Assembly (NCBI RefSeq): GCF_020360975.1
Contig: NW_025408675.1
Coordinates: forward strand, 3,038,001 to 3,102,000
Reading direction: 5' to 3'
Length of the DNA: 64,000 nucleotides
From: Hirsutella rhossiliensis
Taxonomy: Eukaryota > Ascomycota > Sordariomycetes > Hypocreales > Ophiocordycipitaceae
In this document: piece by piece, positions 31,257 to 46,100 of the stretch
Layout of the letters: each line of letters opens with the position of its first letter
How positions within the stretch are numbered: position 1 is the first letter of the stretch
Notes under the pieces: model-generated
The model's database searches: none
What the model was told of the DNA's origin: nothing
The model's input: only the letters and a program-made list of their open reading frames with translations
Position numbers and translations under genes: made by a program

Positions 31257-34200
31257 TATCGCGAAGCATAGCTTAATTTTATAGTTCTTAGAGATATCCC
31301 TAGGTATAAAGGACCTAGGAAGCTAAAAAATAGGTTTTAAAGAAGGAGCTAAAAGGAGGTATAGAAAGAAGGGTAGGGGTATAAGGGGAAGTAGAAGTAG
31401 CGATAGCTTCCTATAAAGGTAGCGAGAGATAAGATAGATATACCGGTAACAGCTAAAATAAAAGGGAAAAACTAGTAAAAAGCTTAGTAGTTAAAGGGAT
31501 ATTAGTAGCTTCTTTAAGTAGGATCTTCTTTATTAATTAAGATACTAAATAGGTATAAAGAAGGGCGTTAAATAAAGGAAAGAAGGAGAATTAAGGAAAT
31601 ATAATAATTACTCCCCTACCTTTATTACTACTCCTATAAGAATTAAATCTCTCTACCCTACCTATCCGACCCCTTACTTTTAATTTTACCTTTATATATT
31701 TTTATATACTTCTTATATCTCTCTACGTAAGAGTTATAAGCCTAGGAGGAATACTATTCCTATACCTTCCGGCTACTATAAAAGGCACCTTTCTTATATC
31801 CCTTATAGCTTCCTTTTACCCCTCTTATTAAAAAAGCCGATTTTTACCTAACTTTTCTACCCTTCCCTATAATAATAATAAAAACCGACTCCTTTACTAT
31901 CCCTATAGTCTATAGGACGATTCTTATAAAGCCCTAAGATTAAGATAAGTAGGTAAAAGAGCTACGGGCTTATATAGATAGAACTATCTATAATTTAGTC
32001 TTCTTTAATAAGTAGGACCCCCTTAAGCCCCCTCTTTATCCTAGAGCAACGGAATTTATAGAGGGAGCGTCCTTCTTCTCTAAGCTAACCTCTATATAGT
32101 AGAGAGCTTTTTCTACTACCTTAGGCGACTACGAGAGTTACTAAAAGGAATACCTTTACGAGACGAAGCTACTAACTACTACTCGTATAGTAATAATAAA
32201 ATCTATTAGTGCCGTAAAGCTAATCTCTCTTTAAGAGGAAAAGACTCCTAGGTAGTAGCTTTTAAAGCTTAAGACCTTAATAGCTCCCTTAAGGGGATAT
32301 ATAACTAACCGTATTAAGAAGACCTATATAGTATACTTAGGAGCCTTTTATACTAGGAACCTACTAGCTTCTTCGTAGCTAGCTAAGTAGGAAGAAATCC
32401 TCGAGGAAGCTAACTAATACTTCCTTATAAAAGCTCTTTCCGGCTAATAGCTATAGGATATATCTCTACTAATAAAGCTTATGAGTAACGGTTACTTAAC
32501 TATCTTTTAAGAAGCTAGCTAAGAATTAAATAAAGAGGCTACTAGAGTATAATAGTAAGCAGTCTTATTCCTTCGTAGCTAGCACTCGACCTAGATAGCT
32601 CGACCTATAGCTGCTATAGCCCCTATTACTACGGCCCCCGCTGCTACGGCTGTTGCTCCTTTAGCTCCTTATCCCTTAAGAGCCTTAACCCTATCTTTAA
32701 CGGCTGCCTTAGTCCCGGCCCCGGCTCCGCCTACTGCTCTAGGCCCGGTCCTATTAGTAAGACCGTCCCGACTAGTCCCCTAATAGACCTTTTAGTCCGT
32801 TAGTCGAAAAATTAAGGAACTAGTCGAAATCGAACCTCTTCGTTAAAATTAGTAATAAGGGGTAAAAAGGGGGGGTTTTTAAGCAGACCTTCTAGACTAA
32901 GATAAGGATTCCTCGAAGAAATAATATATAAGGAGGAATCGACCTACCTACTAAGTATATAAAAAGCCTAATCGGCTAAAAGACTACTAATAGGTCTTCG
33001 AGGAAAACCGACCTAAAGGAGTTAACCCTTTAAAGAGGCTATAAGAAATAGTATAATAGTCTCTTAAGGAGGACCCCTTATTATAGAAGAAGATAGACGA
33101 GATTCGGGTTACTAAGAAATAGTAACTAATAACGCCCCTACCCTTATTTAAGCTGTAAATTTAAGGAAAAGTTATTAGTATAGTAAATCTAGTATTTATC
33201 TTCCCTATAGATTAATAAGACTACCCGTTAGAACCCTCCGACTATCCCCTATAAAAATCAGCTATCCTTAACTTTAGTACTTCCCTCGATATCTATAATA
33301 TACTCTTACGATTCCGGTCCTTTAAGAAGGCTCGGAGGGAATATCTTATTACTAGGGAATTAACTATATAGATAGAGGGATATAGAAGGGTAAGTTTTAC
33401 GATAAAATTACTTAATAGGTCTATACGAACTCTTCGACGAAAAAGGGTAGCTTTTTACCCTCGATTTTTAATAAGCCTAATTTCCTTTCGCTTTCTTCGA
33501 AAGGAAGGAATCTTCTAGGATATAATATCTAAGCCTATAAGGCTAGTCTAGAAGAATTAGACTATTAGGCTTATCGAGGAAAAATTCGGTTAATTTATTC
33601 TCGAATTCTAACCTATTTATAAGAAGGAACTACTTAAGAAGTTAGCTTTCCCTACTAAGAGGAATAGGTCTACTATAAAGGACCCTCTTCCGGCAGCCTA
33701 AGGAGACGGTATTTTTTAGTATACACGACTTAGTTACCTAGGCTCCCTAGCTTTATATAAGCTAGGCTAATAATAAGGCGTATAAATAAGGGGCCTAAAG
33801 ACCGTCGAATATAAATACTATAGCTAAGGAAAGACTAGGAGACGAATTTCTAGACGAACGCCTTTACGGCCGGACTAGCTATATAAGGAAATTTAGGTCG
33901 ATTAGACCGACGTCCCTAAGGACTAGGAAAGCTTCGTTAAGGTAATGTTTTTTATAGACGCTTTTTTAGGGATGGTTTTTCCCTATTTCTTACGGACCTA
34001 CCTAAGTAAGTATAACTAGTCTATACTTTAGGACTTCGTTAACTAAATAAAATCCTACTTTAGCTTTAAGGTAAAGAAGATACGGTCTAATAAAGAGCTA
34101 TTTATAAAGGATATTTTAAATTAGCTTTAAAAAAGGGGCATTTTACCCCTCCTATTAGCACCGAATACCTAGGCCTAGAATAGAGGGGTAGAAAGATTAG

Positions 34201-37200
34201 GGGGTACTATAATAGAAAGGGCCTATATAATAAGACTTACTATAGCGCTTCTATACGACCTTTAAAGGGAAGTCGTTAAGACCGCCTATTACTTTTAGAA
34301 CCGGACCCTTAGGGACCCTAAGGACCCTAGGGAACTAAACTAAGGAATAGACTAGAAATCCCCCCTTAAGCTCTTTATAAAGAAGAGGGCCTTGCTAGCC
34401 TACCTTTATGCCTATAGCTATAAAGTATATATAATAACTACCGATATATAGCTAAAAAGGAAGAAGAAAAGAAAGCTTAATCCTAGACCCTTTATTAGTT
34501 ACCTCGTTAGTTATAATTCTACGAATATCTTTTAGATCTAGATTCCTTTTTTACGGAAGGTTATTTCGACTAGGGATATAATTTTCGACGAATCTAGCTT
34601 CTTCGACGGAAAGAAAGATTAATAGCCCCTCTTACTCTCTTAACGTTAGCTAATTTAAAAGATTTAAATCCCCCCTTCCTAATAGTCTTAAGAAGAGGTC
34701 CTAGACGAGGAAATAGAAGAAGAAACCGACGTTAAGGTAGTCGAGGATAACGCCGACTTTAAAGAGGAAGCTACTAGATTAGATAATCTAAATAAAGAAG
34801 GAGACTATAGGAAAGTAGTAGAGCTAGAATACGCCTACCTACATATGCCTCCTCCTATATAAGAAGAAGATCTAGAAGCAGCTTTTTTAGTTAGTCTTCC
34901 TATCTCGACCCTTAAGGGGGTAGGAAAGGCACCTCTCTTAAAGGATTACCCGGCTGCCTTTTTATCCCTGCTTTAAGAAGTAAAGGAAGGTATAGGGCCC
35001 AATATAAAAGAAGACTAACCACTTCCCTATTTCGATTATTTTTCCGACTTCTATCTAATACCTATAGAAGACGGTTCCTATAGAGCATTTATAGTAGGCC
35101 GGCTCTCTAAGCTATAGCTATTAGCAAGGAAGGTATATAAAAGAGACCTCCTAGACCTACTAGCAAACTAAAAGCAGCTAGAAAAACACCCCTTTAAAGA
35201 CTAGTTTTTCTAGGCCTAGAAAGACTACTTAGCCTTATACGAGGCGATAGGGTCTTTTAAAGAGGTCCTTAAGGAAAAGGTAAGAGGAAAATAGGTCCTT
35301 AGCTATAAGTAGGTCTTTATTTATAAGACTAATAAATATAGCTTCCTTTAAAAGTATAAAGCCCGGCTAGTTATTTACGGGAACTAGTAGGAAAAAGGGG
35401 ATCTTCCTACTAGGGCAACTACCCTAGTAGGGATATCCTTTCGGACCCTTATAGCTATAGTAGTAGAATTCGACCTCGAGCTTAATTAAATAGATATAGT
35501 TAACGCCTTTATTAACTACCTACTTAAGGAAGAAGAAGTTATCTATATACGCCTTCTACTAAGCTTCTAATAGCTAGGAAAGGTTCTATAGCTTAGGAAA
35601 GCTTTATACGGACTACGAAGATTACCCCTTCTTTAGTAATAGTATTTAATAGGTTCCCTCGAAGCCCTAGGCTTTAAGAAAGTCCCTTAGGAACCATATA
35701 TAATATAAAAGGGTAAAGTTATAGTCTTCTTCTACGTCGATAATATTATCTAGGCCTACCTAAAAAAGGAAGAAGCAACTACTAGGGAGGCTATATAAGG
35801 CCTATAATAAAGGTATAAGATATCTAGGCTAAGGGAGCTAAAGTAGTTCCTAGGGATACGAATCCTTTAGAATAGGTCCTAACGGACTATCTAGCTTACC
35901 TAGGACGCCTATATCGATAAGGTCGCTTATAAATTCCTCCCTAATTCTCTTAATAAGAAGCTTCCCTCTACGCCTATATTAAATAAAGAGCTTTTACCTA
36001 ATCCGTCCTTTTAAGCTAAGGAGTAAGAGAAACACTAATACTAATAGAAGGTAGGCTCCTTACTTTTTTTTAGCTATTTCTACTAAACCGGATATCTCTT
36101 TTACGGTCTCCCGGCTAGCTAGGCATAACTAGAATCCTAGCCCTAGGCACTAAGAAGTAGTAGACCGAGCTATCCTTTATCTCTATTTAACGAGATTATA
36201 TAGTCTATACCTAGGAGGGTAGGGAAGGAAATAAGCTACCGAAATCTTCCTTTATTTAAGCGATTCGTCCTTTATAGATAATTTATTAGATAGAAAGAGC
36301 TTATAAGGGTATATTATATCCCTTTTTAGAGGAACTATTACTTAGAGAGCTTCGAAGTAAGCTACTATTACTATATCTAGTATAGAGGCAAAGCTACTAG
36401 CTCTTTTAAAAGCGTTAAAAAAAGCGATTTTCTTTATCCGGCTATTAATATCGTTATAACTATAAATTCCGACCCTATTAACTATAGAATATAATAATAC
36501 ATAAACTATATAAATTCTTATAGAAAATAGTAAGTTATTAACCTAGCTATAGTATATCGATATCTACTAGTATTAGTTACGCTAAGAGGTCTAAAGGGGA
36601 CTTATTTCTATCCGTTAGGTTCTAATAATATTAATAAAAGCTAACGGTCTTATAAAGCCCCTACTAAAGTAGAAGCTAGCTATCTTTTTATAGTAAATTA
36701 AGCTAGAAAACGTTTAAGAGAAGCTATCCTTAAAGGCCCGCCTTAAGAGTCTACGAGAAGAGCTAATAGTATATATAAGAAGGTAATATCTATAGCCGAA
36801 GAAAAGGAAGAGGTTTTTCCCTTTAGAGGGCCCTCTATTTAATTAGGTTTTTCCCTTCTAAAACGGCCCCCTTTCTTATAGGACTTTCCCCTCTTTAAGC
36901 CCCTATTCCGTAAGTAAGTCTAAAAGAGCCTAGGGACCCGAAAAGGCCCCTACCTTCCTTAAGTAAAGGGAGAAGTATAGAGCTAAGAACCTCCTCTATA
37001 CGCTTACTAGCCCGAAGCTATATTAGCTATGCCCTTAAGGGGTAGGCTATAGCTAAGGGGGTATATCGCGAAGCGTAGCTTAATTTCATAGTTCTTAGAG
37101 ATATCCCTTAGTATAAGGGACCTAGGAAGCTAAAAAATAAGTTTTAAAGAAAGAGCTAAAAAGAGGTATAGAAAGGAGGGTAGGGGTATAAGGGGAAGCA

Positions 37201-37539
37201 GAAGTAGCGATAGCTTCCTATAGAGGTAGCGAGAGATAAGACGGATATACCGGCAACGGCTAGAAAGGAGGGGAAAAACCGGCAAAAAGCTCGGTAGTTA
37301 AAAGGATATTAGTAGCTTCTTTAAGTAGGATCTTCTTTATTAATTAAGATACTAGACGGGTATAAAGAGGGGCGTTAAATAAAGGAAAGAAGGAGAATTA
37401 AGGAAATATAATAATTACTCCCCTACCTTTATTACTGCTCCTATAAGAATTAAATCTCTCTGCCCTGCCTATCCGACCCCTTACTTTTAATTTTACTTTC
37501 GTATATTTTTATATACTTCTTATATCTCTCTACGTAAGA
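31257..37539 (+). mobile_element. Copia retrotransposon copy 1, RIP-inactivated, 6.3 kb
   Basis: LTRs at 31257-31732 and 37064-37539 are both 476 bp (TATCGCGAAGC...TAAGA). The duplication reads ATTAA on the left (31252-31256) and ACTAA on the right (37540-37544), one RIP change apart. A purine tract GCTAAGGGGGTA precedes the 3' LTR. The RT comes at the 3' end of pol as in Copia: an IDIVNAFINYLL-like motif near 35,497 and an active-site remnant FFYVDN near 35,730, where the second Asp is lost. Several CA/TG dinucleotides survive in 32-34 kb, so this copy is slightly less mutated than the Gypsy. Confidence 0.88.
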
Positions 37540-37545
37540 ACTAAT

Positions 37546-40095
37546 AAGGGGAATAAATTAACTCTTACTATATATATAGCTTAAGTATAAGGAATATATA
37601 TATTAAAAGCTAATAGTCTTAGTTAAGAAAAGGGGTAACTAATTAATAGATAGTATAAGCTTTTCCCTATTTATATAAAATATATCTATACTAACTTATT
37701 TTATTAGTCTTTCTTTAATAAGCTTATAAAATATACTCTTTTTATTAAACATTCCCTTACTAATTAAATTATATTATATATAATTTATAGTACGATTTTA
37801 TAAGACGAATTTACTAATTTTATATCCCTTTAAAATAAGTATAAGATCTATATATAAAGAAATCGCTAATATATTCTTTCTAGGATCTTAATAGACCTCT
37901 ATTTTAGGTAATATATATATAATTAAGGCATCCCTTTAAGCTAGGATAAAGAGGACGATAACTAAGTAGCGCTTTATATAATACTTAAACTACTTAAAGA
38001 CTATAATATCGATTCCTTTCTTTTAAAAGAAATAATAGCTTAGTATATAAAAGAGCTTTCCTTTTTTTACGAAGATAGACTTAATAACTATTAATAGCCT
38101 TTCTTACCTTTATATATTAGACTTCGATAGTAAATCTAAGAGTATTAGTAAAGTAGCTAACTTCCGATCTTATTACTTACTACTATCTTAAGCTCTTTAA
38201 GCTTAACTTTAAGACTTTATATAAGAAGACGTTAAAAATATCTAGTCTTTATATACGCTTTACTTTTTTATCTAAATTAGTTATCTTTCTTAAATATAGT
38301 ATATATAGTACGATAGGTCGCTTTTAAGGGCTTATAGCGATACTACTTAGTTTAGTAATAAGGTCCTTATACGACCTTAAGCGGTATCCTTTTAGTTATT
38401 AGTTTTATCTTAAAGGGAAAGGCTTAAACTTACTTAAAAGAAATATAAGAGAGAACTATTACTTATATAAGAAGCTAAAGAAATACGTTCTTCCTTCTTT
38501 ACCTTATCTTATATATTTAGCTAGTTTATATAAAGCGAAGGGAAAGAAGAACCTAAGAATAAAGGAGATTCTTTTTCTTCCTTTACTTTATTTTACTTTC
38601 TTCTCTTTTACTAGTTTATATATATAAGAGTTAAGGAATTATAAAGTTAAAAGTTAATCTAGAATTTAATCTTACTATTAAAGATATTCTACTTATACTT
38701 TCTATCTTATTAAAAAAGCTTATATACTATATAATCTATATTTTTAAAAGGGGTAATAAGCTTATTAAAGCTACTCTTCTTATTCTAAGACCTATTAAGT
38801 TCTTATAGAATCTTCTTATTAAACTACTTTATAAAGCTCGGTTATATATATCGCTTAATCTATTATTTTTTAGTAATACTAAAAGGTTCTTTAAAATTAA
38901 ATAAAGAGAGTAGTAAAAGGTTAATAGTATTTAATAAAGGTTAAAGAAAAATATTTATTATAAGGGATTATATATATAAAGCTATATAACTTTTAGTAGA
39001 AGAAAGAAGTCCTCTTTATACTCTTTAAGAGAGAGTAGGCTATAAAGTTAAATTAGTAAGCTAGTAAGATAGTTATATAAGCTAGCTTCCTTAATAGTAT
39101 AAGTAGTATTAAACGCCTCTTATACCTTTACTTAGAAGTTCTTTATAAAGTTTATTATATAGTTTTATTTAAAAAGAGAATAAGAGCTTAAGGTTCTTAA
39201 AAGAAGAGGGCTAAAGACTTAAGAGGATAATATAGACGCTATATAATAAGGACTTTCTTCTATAGTAAGGTTAATAGTCTTTAGCTAAGAGACTATATAA
39301 AATAGGTAGTAGATAGATTATAGAAATATATTCTAAATTAAGTAATAAAGGCGCTAAGATTTTAGGTAATTTTCTTAGTAGAAATAAGGCGGTATTATAT
39401 ATAATAAAAAAAATAAAAAAAGAAGAAAAAAGGAAAGAAAAGAAAAAAGGGAAAAAGAAAGAAGAAAGAAAGGAAAAGAAAAAAGAGAAAAATCTTACTT
39501 TACTATATAAATAGAATAGCACTATATATTTATATAAAAGTATAATATATAGTCTTCTTATAATAAAGCTATTATTAATATAAGCTATTTTCTTATTTTA
39601 CTTACTACGACCTACTAGCTAATAGCTAATAGCTACTAGCTAGTAGGTTATATACCTTAGGTATTACCTACTTATTTAATCTACGCTTATATATATAAAT
39701 TCCTTTTCTTCTTTTTATTATTACTAGTAGTAGTAATAATAGTAATAGTAGTAGTAATAGTAGTAGTAATAATAGTAAAAGTATTAATAGTATTACTACT
39801 ATAAGTATATATATATCTCTTTCCTTAGCTCCTTATATATAGTAAGTTACTAATATATTTATATAAAAACGCTAATAACTAGCTTATCTATTAAAGCGCG
39901 TCTCCCTAAGTAAGTAAAACCTTTTTAGTACTTACCTTCTTATATAAGATACTAACTTTCTTAAGGCACTTAACTAAGATCTTATACGTAAGCTCCTATA
40001 AAGACCGCGCCTCTTTAAGGTTAATATATATAGGTAGTAACTCTAGCTATATATATAAAATATAGTATAGCGCGCTTTCCTTAACCTACCTAGCT
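37546..40095. mobile_element. Core of the TIR element, middle segment
   Basis: AT-rich, RIP-saturated DNA between Copia 1 and Copia 2. The longest frame (minus 39271-39522) is a Phe/Ser/Leu low-complexity product of an A/G-rich tract and is not a gene. A GTA-type trinucleotide microsatellite lies at about 39,720-39,790. No transposase motif could be read. Confidence 0.45.
39718..39790. repeat. AGT/GTA trinucleotide microsatellite
   Basis: An imperfect run of AGT/AAT triplets inside the RIP-mutated core, possibly a mutated simple repeat. Confidence 0.6.
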
Positions 40096-40100
40096 ATTAT

Positions 40101-43100
40101 TCTCGCGAAGATAGATATAAGAAGTATATAAAAATATATAAAGGTAAAATTAAAAGTAAGGGGTTAGATAGGTAGGGTAGAGAGATTTAATTCTTATAGG
40201 AGTAGTAATAAAGGTAGGAGAGTAATTATTATATTGCCTTAATTATCCTTCTTTCCTCTATCTAACGCCCCTCTTTATACCTATCTAGTATCTTAATTAA
40301 TAAAGAAGATCCTACTTAAAGAAGCTATTAATATCCTTTTAACTACCAAGCTTTTTACTAGTTTTTCCCTTCTTTTCTAGCCGTTGCCGGTATATCCGTC
40401 TTATCTCTTACTACCTCTATAAGAAGCTATTACTACTTTTACTTCCCTTTATACCCCTACCCTCCTTTCTATACCTCTTTTTAGCTCCTTTTTTTATACT
40501 AGGTGTTTTTAGCTTCCTTAGTCCCTCTTACTAAGGGATATCTCTAAGAACTATAAAATTAAGCTACGCTTTACGATATACCCCCTTAGCTATAGCCTAC
40601 CCTTATAGTAAGGGCATAGCTAATACGGCTTTAGGCTAGTAAGCGTATAGAAGAGGTTCTTAGCTCTATACTTCTCCCTTTACTTAAGGATAGTAAGGGC
40701 CCTTTTTAGGTCCCTAGGCTCTTTTAGACCTACTTAAGGAATAGGGGCCTAAAGAGGGGAAAGTCCTATAAGAAAGGGGGCCTTCTTTAAAGGGAAAAAC
40801 CTAATTAAAATAGGGGGCCCTTTAAAGGGAAAAAACTCTTTCTTTTCTTTAGCTATAGACGTTACCTTCTTATACGTACTATTAGCTCCTCTTATAGACT
40901 CTTAAGGCAGGCCTTTAAGGATAGCTTTTCTTAAACGTCTTCTAGCCTAATTTACTATAAAAAGATAGCTAGCTTCTACTTCGGTAAGGGCTTTATAAGA
41001 CCGTTAGCTTTTATTAATACCGTTAGAACCTAATAGATAGAAATAAGTCCCCTTTAGACCTCTTAGTATAACTAATACTAATAGATATTAATATACTATA
41101 GCTAGGTCGATAACCTACTATTTTCTATAAGAATTTATATAGTCTATATATTATCGTATTTTATAGCTAATAGGGCCGGAATTTATATTTATAGAGATAT
41201 TAGTATCCGGCTAAGGAAAATCGCTTCTTTTAACGCTTTTAAAAGAGCTAGTAGCTCTACCTCTATACTAAAAGTCGTAACGGTAGCTTACTTCGAAGCT
41301 CTCTAAGCAATAGTTCCTTTAAAAAGGGATATAATATACCCTTATAAGCTCTTTCTATTTAATAAACTATTTATAAAGGACGAATCGCTTAAATAAAGGA
41401 AGATTTCGGCCGCTTATTTCCTTCCCTGCCCTCCTAGGTATAGACTATATAATCTTATTAAATAGAGATAAAGGATAGCTTTATCTACTACTTCTTAATG
41501 CCTAGGGCTAGGATTCTAGTTATGCCTAGCTAGCTAGGAGACCGTAAAAGAGACATCCGGTCTAATAGAAATAGCTAAAAAAGCAGGGAGCCTACCTTCT
41601 ATTAATATTAGTGTTTCTCTTACTCCCTAGCTTAAAAGGATAGATTAGATAAAAGCTCTTTATTTAATATAGGGATAGAGGGAAGCTTCCTATCGAGGGA
41701 TTTAGGGAGGAATTTATAAGCGACCTTATCGATATAGGCGTCCTAGGTAAGCTAGATAGTCCGTTAGGACCTATTCTAAAGGATTTATATCCCTAGGAAC
41801 TACTTTAGCTCCCTTAGCTTAGTTATCTTATACCTTTATTATAGGACTTATATAGCCTCCTTAGTAGTAGCCTCTTCCTCTTTTAGGTAGGCCTAGATAA
41901 TATCGTTAACGTAGAAAAAGACTATGGTTTTACCCTTCTATATTATATATAGTTCCTAAGGGACTTTCGTAAATCCTAGGGCTTTAAGGGAACCTATTAA
42001 ATACTATTACTAAAAAAAGGGTAATCTTTATAATCTATATAGAGCTTTCCTAAGCTATAGAACCGTTCCTAGCTATTAGAAGCCTAGTAAAAGGCGTATA
42101 TAGATAACTTCTTCTTCCTTAAGTAGGCAGTTAATAAAGGCGTTAACTATATCTATCTATTTAAGCTCGAGGTCGAATTCTACTACTATAGCTATAAGGG
42201 TCTAAAAAGACATCCTTATTAAGGTAGTTGCCCTAGTAGGTAGATCCCCTTTTTCCTATTAATTCCTATAAATAACTAGCTAGACTTTATACTTTTAAAA
42301 GAAGCTATATTTATTAGTCTTATAGATAAAGACCTACTTATAGCTAAGGACCTATTTTCCTCTTACTTTTTCCTTAATAGCCTCTTCGAAAGACCCTATC
42401 TCTTTATATAAAGCTAGGTAGTCTTTCTAGGCTTAGAAAAACTAGTCTCTAAATAGGTATTTTTATAGCTACTTTTAGTTTGCTAGTAGGTCTAGGAGGT
42501 CTCTTTTATATACCTTCCTTACTAATAGTAGCTTAAAAAGCCGGCCTGCTATAAACGCTCTATAAGAACCGTCTTCTATTAGCGTTAGGTAGAAGTCGGA
42601 AAAACGATCGAAATAAGGGAGAGGTTAGTTTTCTTTAGTAACTATATCGGGCCCTATACCTTCCTTTGCTTTTCGAAGTAGGGATAAAAAGGCAGCCGAG
42701 TAATCCTTTAAGAGAGGTGCCTTTCCTACCCTCTTAGGGGTTAAAACGGGAAGACTAACTAAAAAAGCTGCTTTTAGATCTTCTTCTTATATAGGAGGAG
42801 GCGTAGGTAGGTAGGCGTATTCTAGCTCTACCGCTTTCCTATAGTCTCCTTCTTCGTTTAGATTATCTAATCTAGTAGCTTCCTCTTCTTTAAAGTTAGC
42901 GTTATCCTTAACTACTTTAACGCTAGTTTCTTCCTCTATTTCCTTATCTAGGACCTCTTCTTAAGACGGTTAGGAAGGGGGGATTTAAATCTTTTTAACT
43001 AGCTAACGTTATAAGAGTAAGAGGGGCTATTAATCCCTCTTTCCGTCGAAGAAGCTAGATTCGTTGAAAATTATATCCCTAGTTAAAATAACCTTCTATA

Positions 43101-46100
43101 AAAGAGGAATCTAGATCTAGAAGATATTTATAGAATTATAACTAATAAGGTAACTAATAAAGGCTCTAGGATTAAGCTTTCTTTTCTTCTTCCTTTTTAG
43201 CTATATATCGGTAGTTATAGTATATACCTTATAGCTATAGGTATAAAGGTAGGCTAGCGAGGCCCTCTTCTTTATAAAGAGCTTAAGGGGGGATTTCTAG
43301 TCTATTCCTTAAGTAGTCCTTCTAGGGGTCCGGTTCTATAAGTAATAAGCGGTCTTAACGACTTCCCTTTAAACGTTATAGGGAAGCCTTATAGTAAGTC
43401 TTATTATACGGGCCCTTTTTATTATAGCACCCCTTAATCTTTCTACCCCTCCGTTCTAGGCCTAGGTATTCGGTGCTAACGGGAGGGGTAAAATACTTAT
43501 TTTTTAAAGCTAATTTAAGATATCCTTCGTAAATAGCTCTCCGTTAGACTATATCTTCTTTACCCTATAGCCGAAGTAGGATTATATCTAGTTAATAAAG
43601 TCCTAGAGGGCAAACTAATTATACTTACGTAGGTAGGTCCGTAAGAAATAAGGGAAAACCATCCTTAAAAAAGCGTCTATAAAAAACATTACCTTAACGA
43701 AGCTTTCCTAGTCCTTAGAAACGTTGGTTTAATCAACCTAAATTTCCTTATATAGCTAGTCTAGCCGTAAAGGCGTTCGTCTAGAAATTCGTTTCTTAGT
43801 CTTTCCTTAGCCGTAGTATTTGCATTTAACGGTCTTTAGGCCCCTTATTCGTATGCCTTATTATTAGCCTAGCTTATATAAAGCTAGGGGGCCCGGGTAA
43901 CTAAGTTATACGTGCTAAAGAAGACCGTCTCCTTAGGTTACCGGAAGAGGGACCTTTATAGTAGACCTATTCCTCCTTATAAGGAAAGCTAACTTCTTAA
44001 GAGATTCCTTTCTAAGAATAGGTCGGAATTCGAGAATAAATTAACCGAATTTCTCCTCGATAAGCCTAATAGTCTAATTCTTCTAGACTAGCCTCGTAGG
44101 CTTAGACGTTATATCTTAGAAGATTCCTTCCTCTCGAAGAAGGTAGAAGGAAATTAAGCTCGTTAAAAATTAAGGGTAAAAAGCTACCCTTTTTCGTCGA
44201 AGAATTTATATAGACCTATTAGGTAATTTTATTATAAAATTCACCCTTCCGTATCCCTCTATCTATACGGTTAATTCCCTAGTAATAAGGTATTCCCTCT
44301 ATACCTTCTTAAAGGACCGGAATTATAAGAGTATATTATAAATATCGAGGGAAGTACTAGAGTTAAAGATAGCTGATTTTCGTAGGGGATAATCGGAGGG
44401 CTCTAACGGTTAGTCTTAGCCTTATTAATCTATAAGGAAGACGAAGGCCGGATTTACTATACTAACGATTTTTCCTCGAATTTACGGTAGCGGCGTTAGT
44501 TACTATTTCCTAGCAACCCGAATCTCGTCTATCTTCTTTTATAACGAGTGGTCCTCCTTAAGAGACTATTATACTATTTCTTATAGCCTCTTTAAAGGGT
44601 TAACTCCTTTAGGTCGGTTTTCCTTAAAGACCTACTAGCAGTCTTCTAGCCGATAGGGCTTCTTATATACTTAGTAGGTAGGTCGATTCCTCCTTATATA
44701 TTATCTCTTCGAGGAATCCTCGTCCTTTTCCGGAAGGTCTGCTAAAAAACCCCCCCTTTTTACTCGGACTAAAAGGTCTATTAAGGGACTAGTCGGGCTA
44801 GTCTAACTAACGGGACCGGGGCCGGACCCGGAATAAGATACGTAGCTAGGGCCGGGCCTTAGGCAGCTATTAAAGACGGTGTTAATGCTCTCGAGGGAGG
44901 TAGAGCCGAAGGAGCAATAGCCGTAGTAGCAGCAGCGGGGGCCGCAGTAATAGGGGCTATAGTAGCTATAAAGGTAGTAGGTCGAGCTGTCTAGGTCGAG
45001 TGCTAGCTATAAAGAAATAAGACTACTTACTATTATACTCTAGCAGCCACTTTATTTAGTTCCCGGCTAGCTTCTTAAAAGATAGTTAAGTAACCGTTAC
45101 TAATAGGCTTTATTAGTAGAGATATATCCCGTAGCTACTAGCCGGAAAGAGCTTCTATAAGGAAGTATTAGTTAGCTTCCTCGAGGATTTCTTCTTACTT
45201 AGCTAGCTACGATAAAGCTAGTAGGTTCCTAGCAGAAAAGGCTCCTAGGTATACTATATAGGTCTTCCTAATACGGTAAGTTATATAGCCCCTTAAGGGA
45301 GCTATCGAGGTCTCGAGCTTTAAAAGCTACTACCTAAGAGTCTCTTCCTCTTAAAGAGAGATTAGCTTTATAGCACTAACGGATTCCGTTATCGCTATGC
45401 GTATAGTAGTTAGTAGCTTCGTCTCGTAGAGGTACTCCTTTTAGTAACTCTCGTAGTCGCCTAGGGTAGTAGAAAAAGCTCTCTACTATATAGAGGTTAG
45501 CTCGGAGAAGAGGGTAGCTCCCTTTATAAAGTCCGTTGCCCTAGGACGAAGAGGGGGCTTAAGAGGGTCCTACTTATTAGAGAAGACTAAATTATAGATA
45601 GGTCTATCTATACGAGCCCGTAGCTCCTTTACCTACTTATCCTAATCTTAAGGCTCTACTAGAATCGTCCTATAGACCGTAGGGACGGTAGAGGAGTCGG
45701 TTTTCGTTATTATTATAGGGAAGGGTAGAAAAGTCGGGTAAAAATTAGCTTTTCTAATAAGAAGGGTAAAAGGAAGCTATAAGGGATATAAGAGAGGTGC
45801 CTTTTATAGTAGCCGGAAGGTATAAGAATACTATTCCTCCCGGGCTTATAACTCTTACGAAGAGAGATATAAGAAGTATATAAAAATATACGAAGGTAAA
45901 ATTAGAAGTAAGGGGTTAGATAGGCAAGGTAGAGAGATTTAATTCTTATAGGAGCAGCAATAAAGGTAGGGGAGTAATTATTATATTGCCTTAATTATCC
46001 TTCTTTCCTCTATTTAAAGCCCCTCTTTATACTTATCTAGTATCTTAATTAATAAAGAAGATCCTACTTAAAGAAGCTACTAATATCCTTTTAACTACCG

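Noticed and set aside
39271..39522. Minus-strand frame of 83 aa rich in Phe, Ser and Leu
   Set aside because: It is encoded by an A/G-rich low-complexity tract inside RIP-mutated transposon DNA and has no start context or domain.
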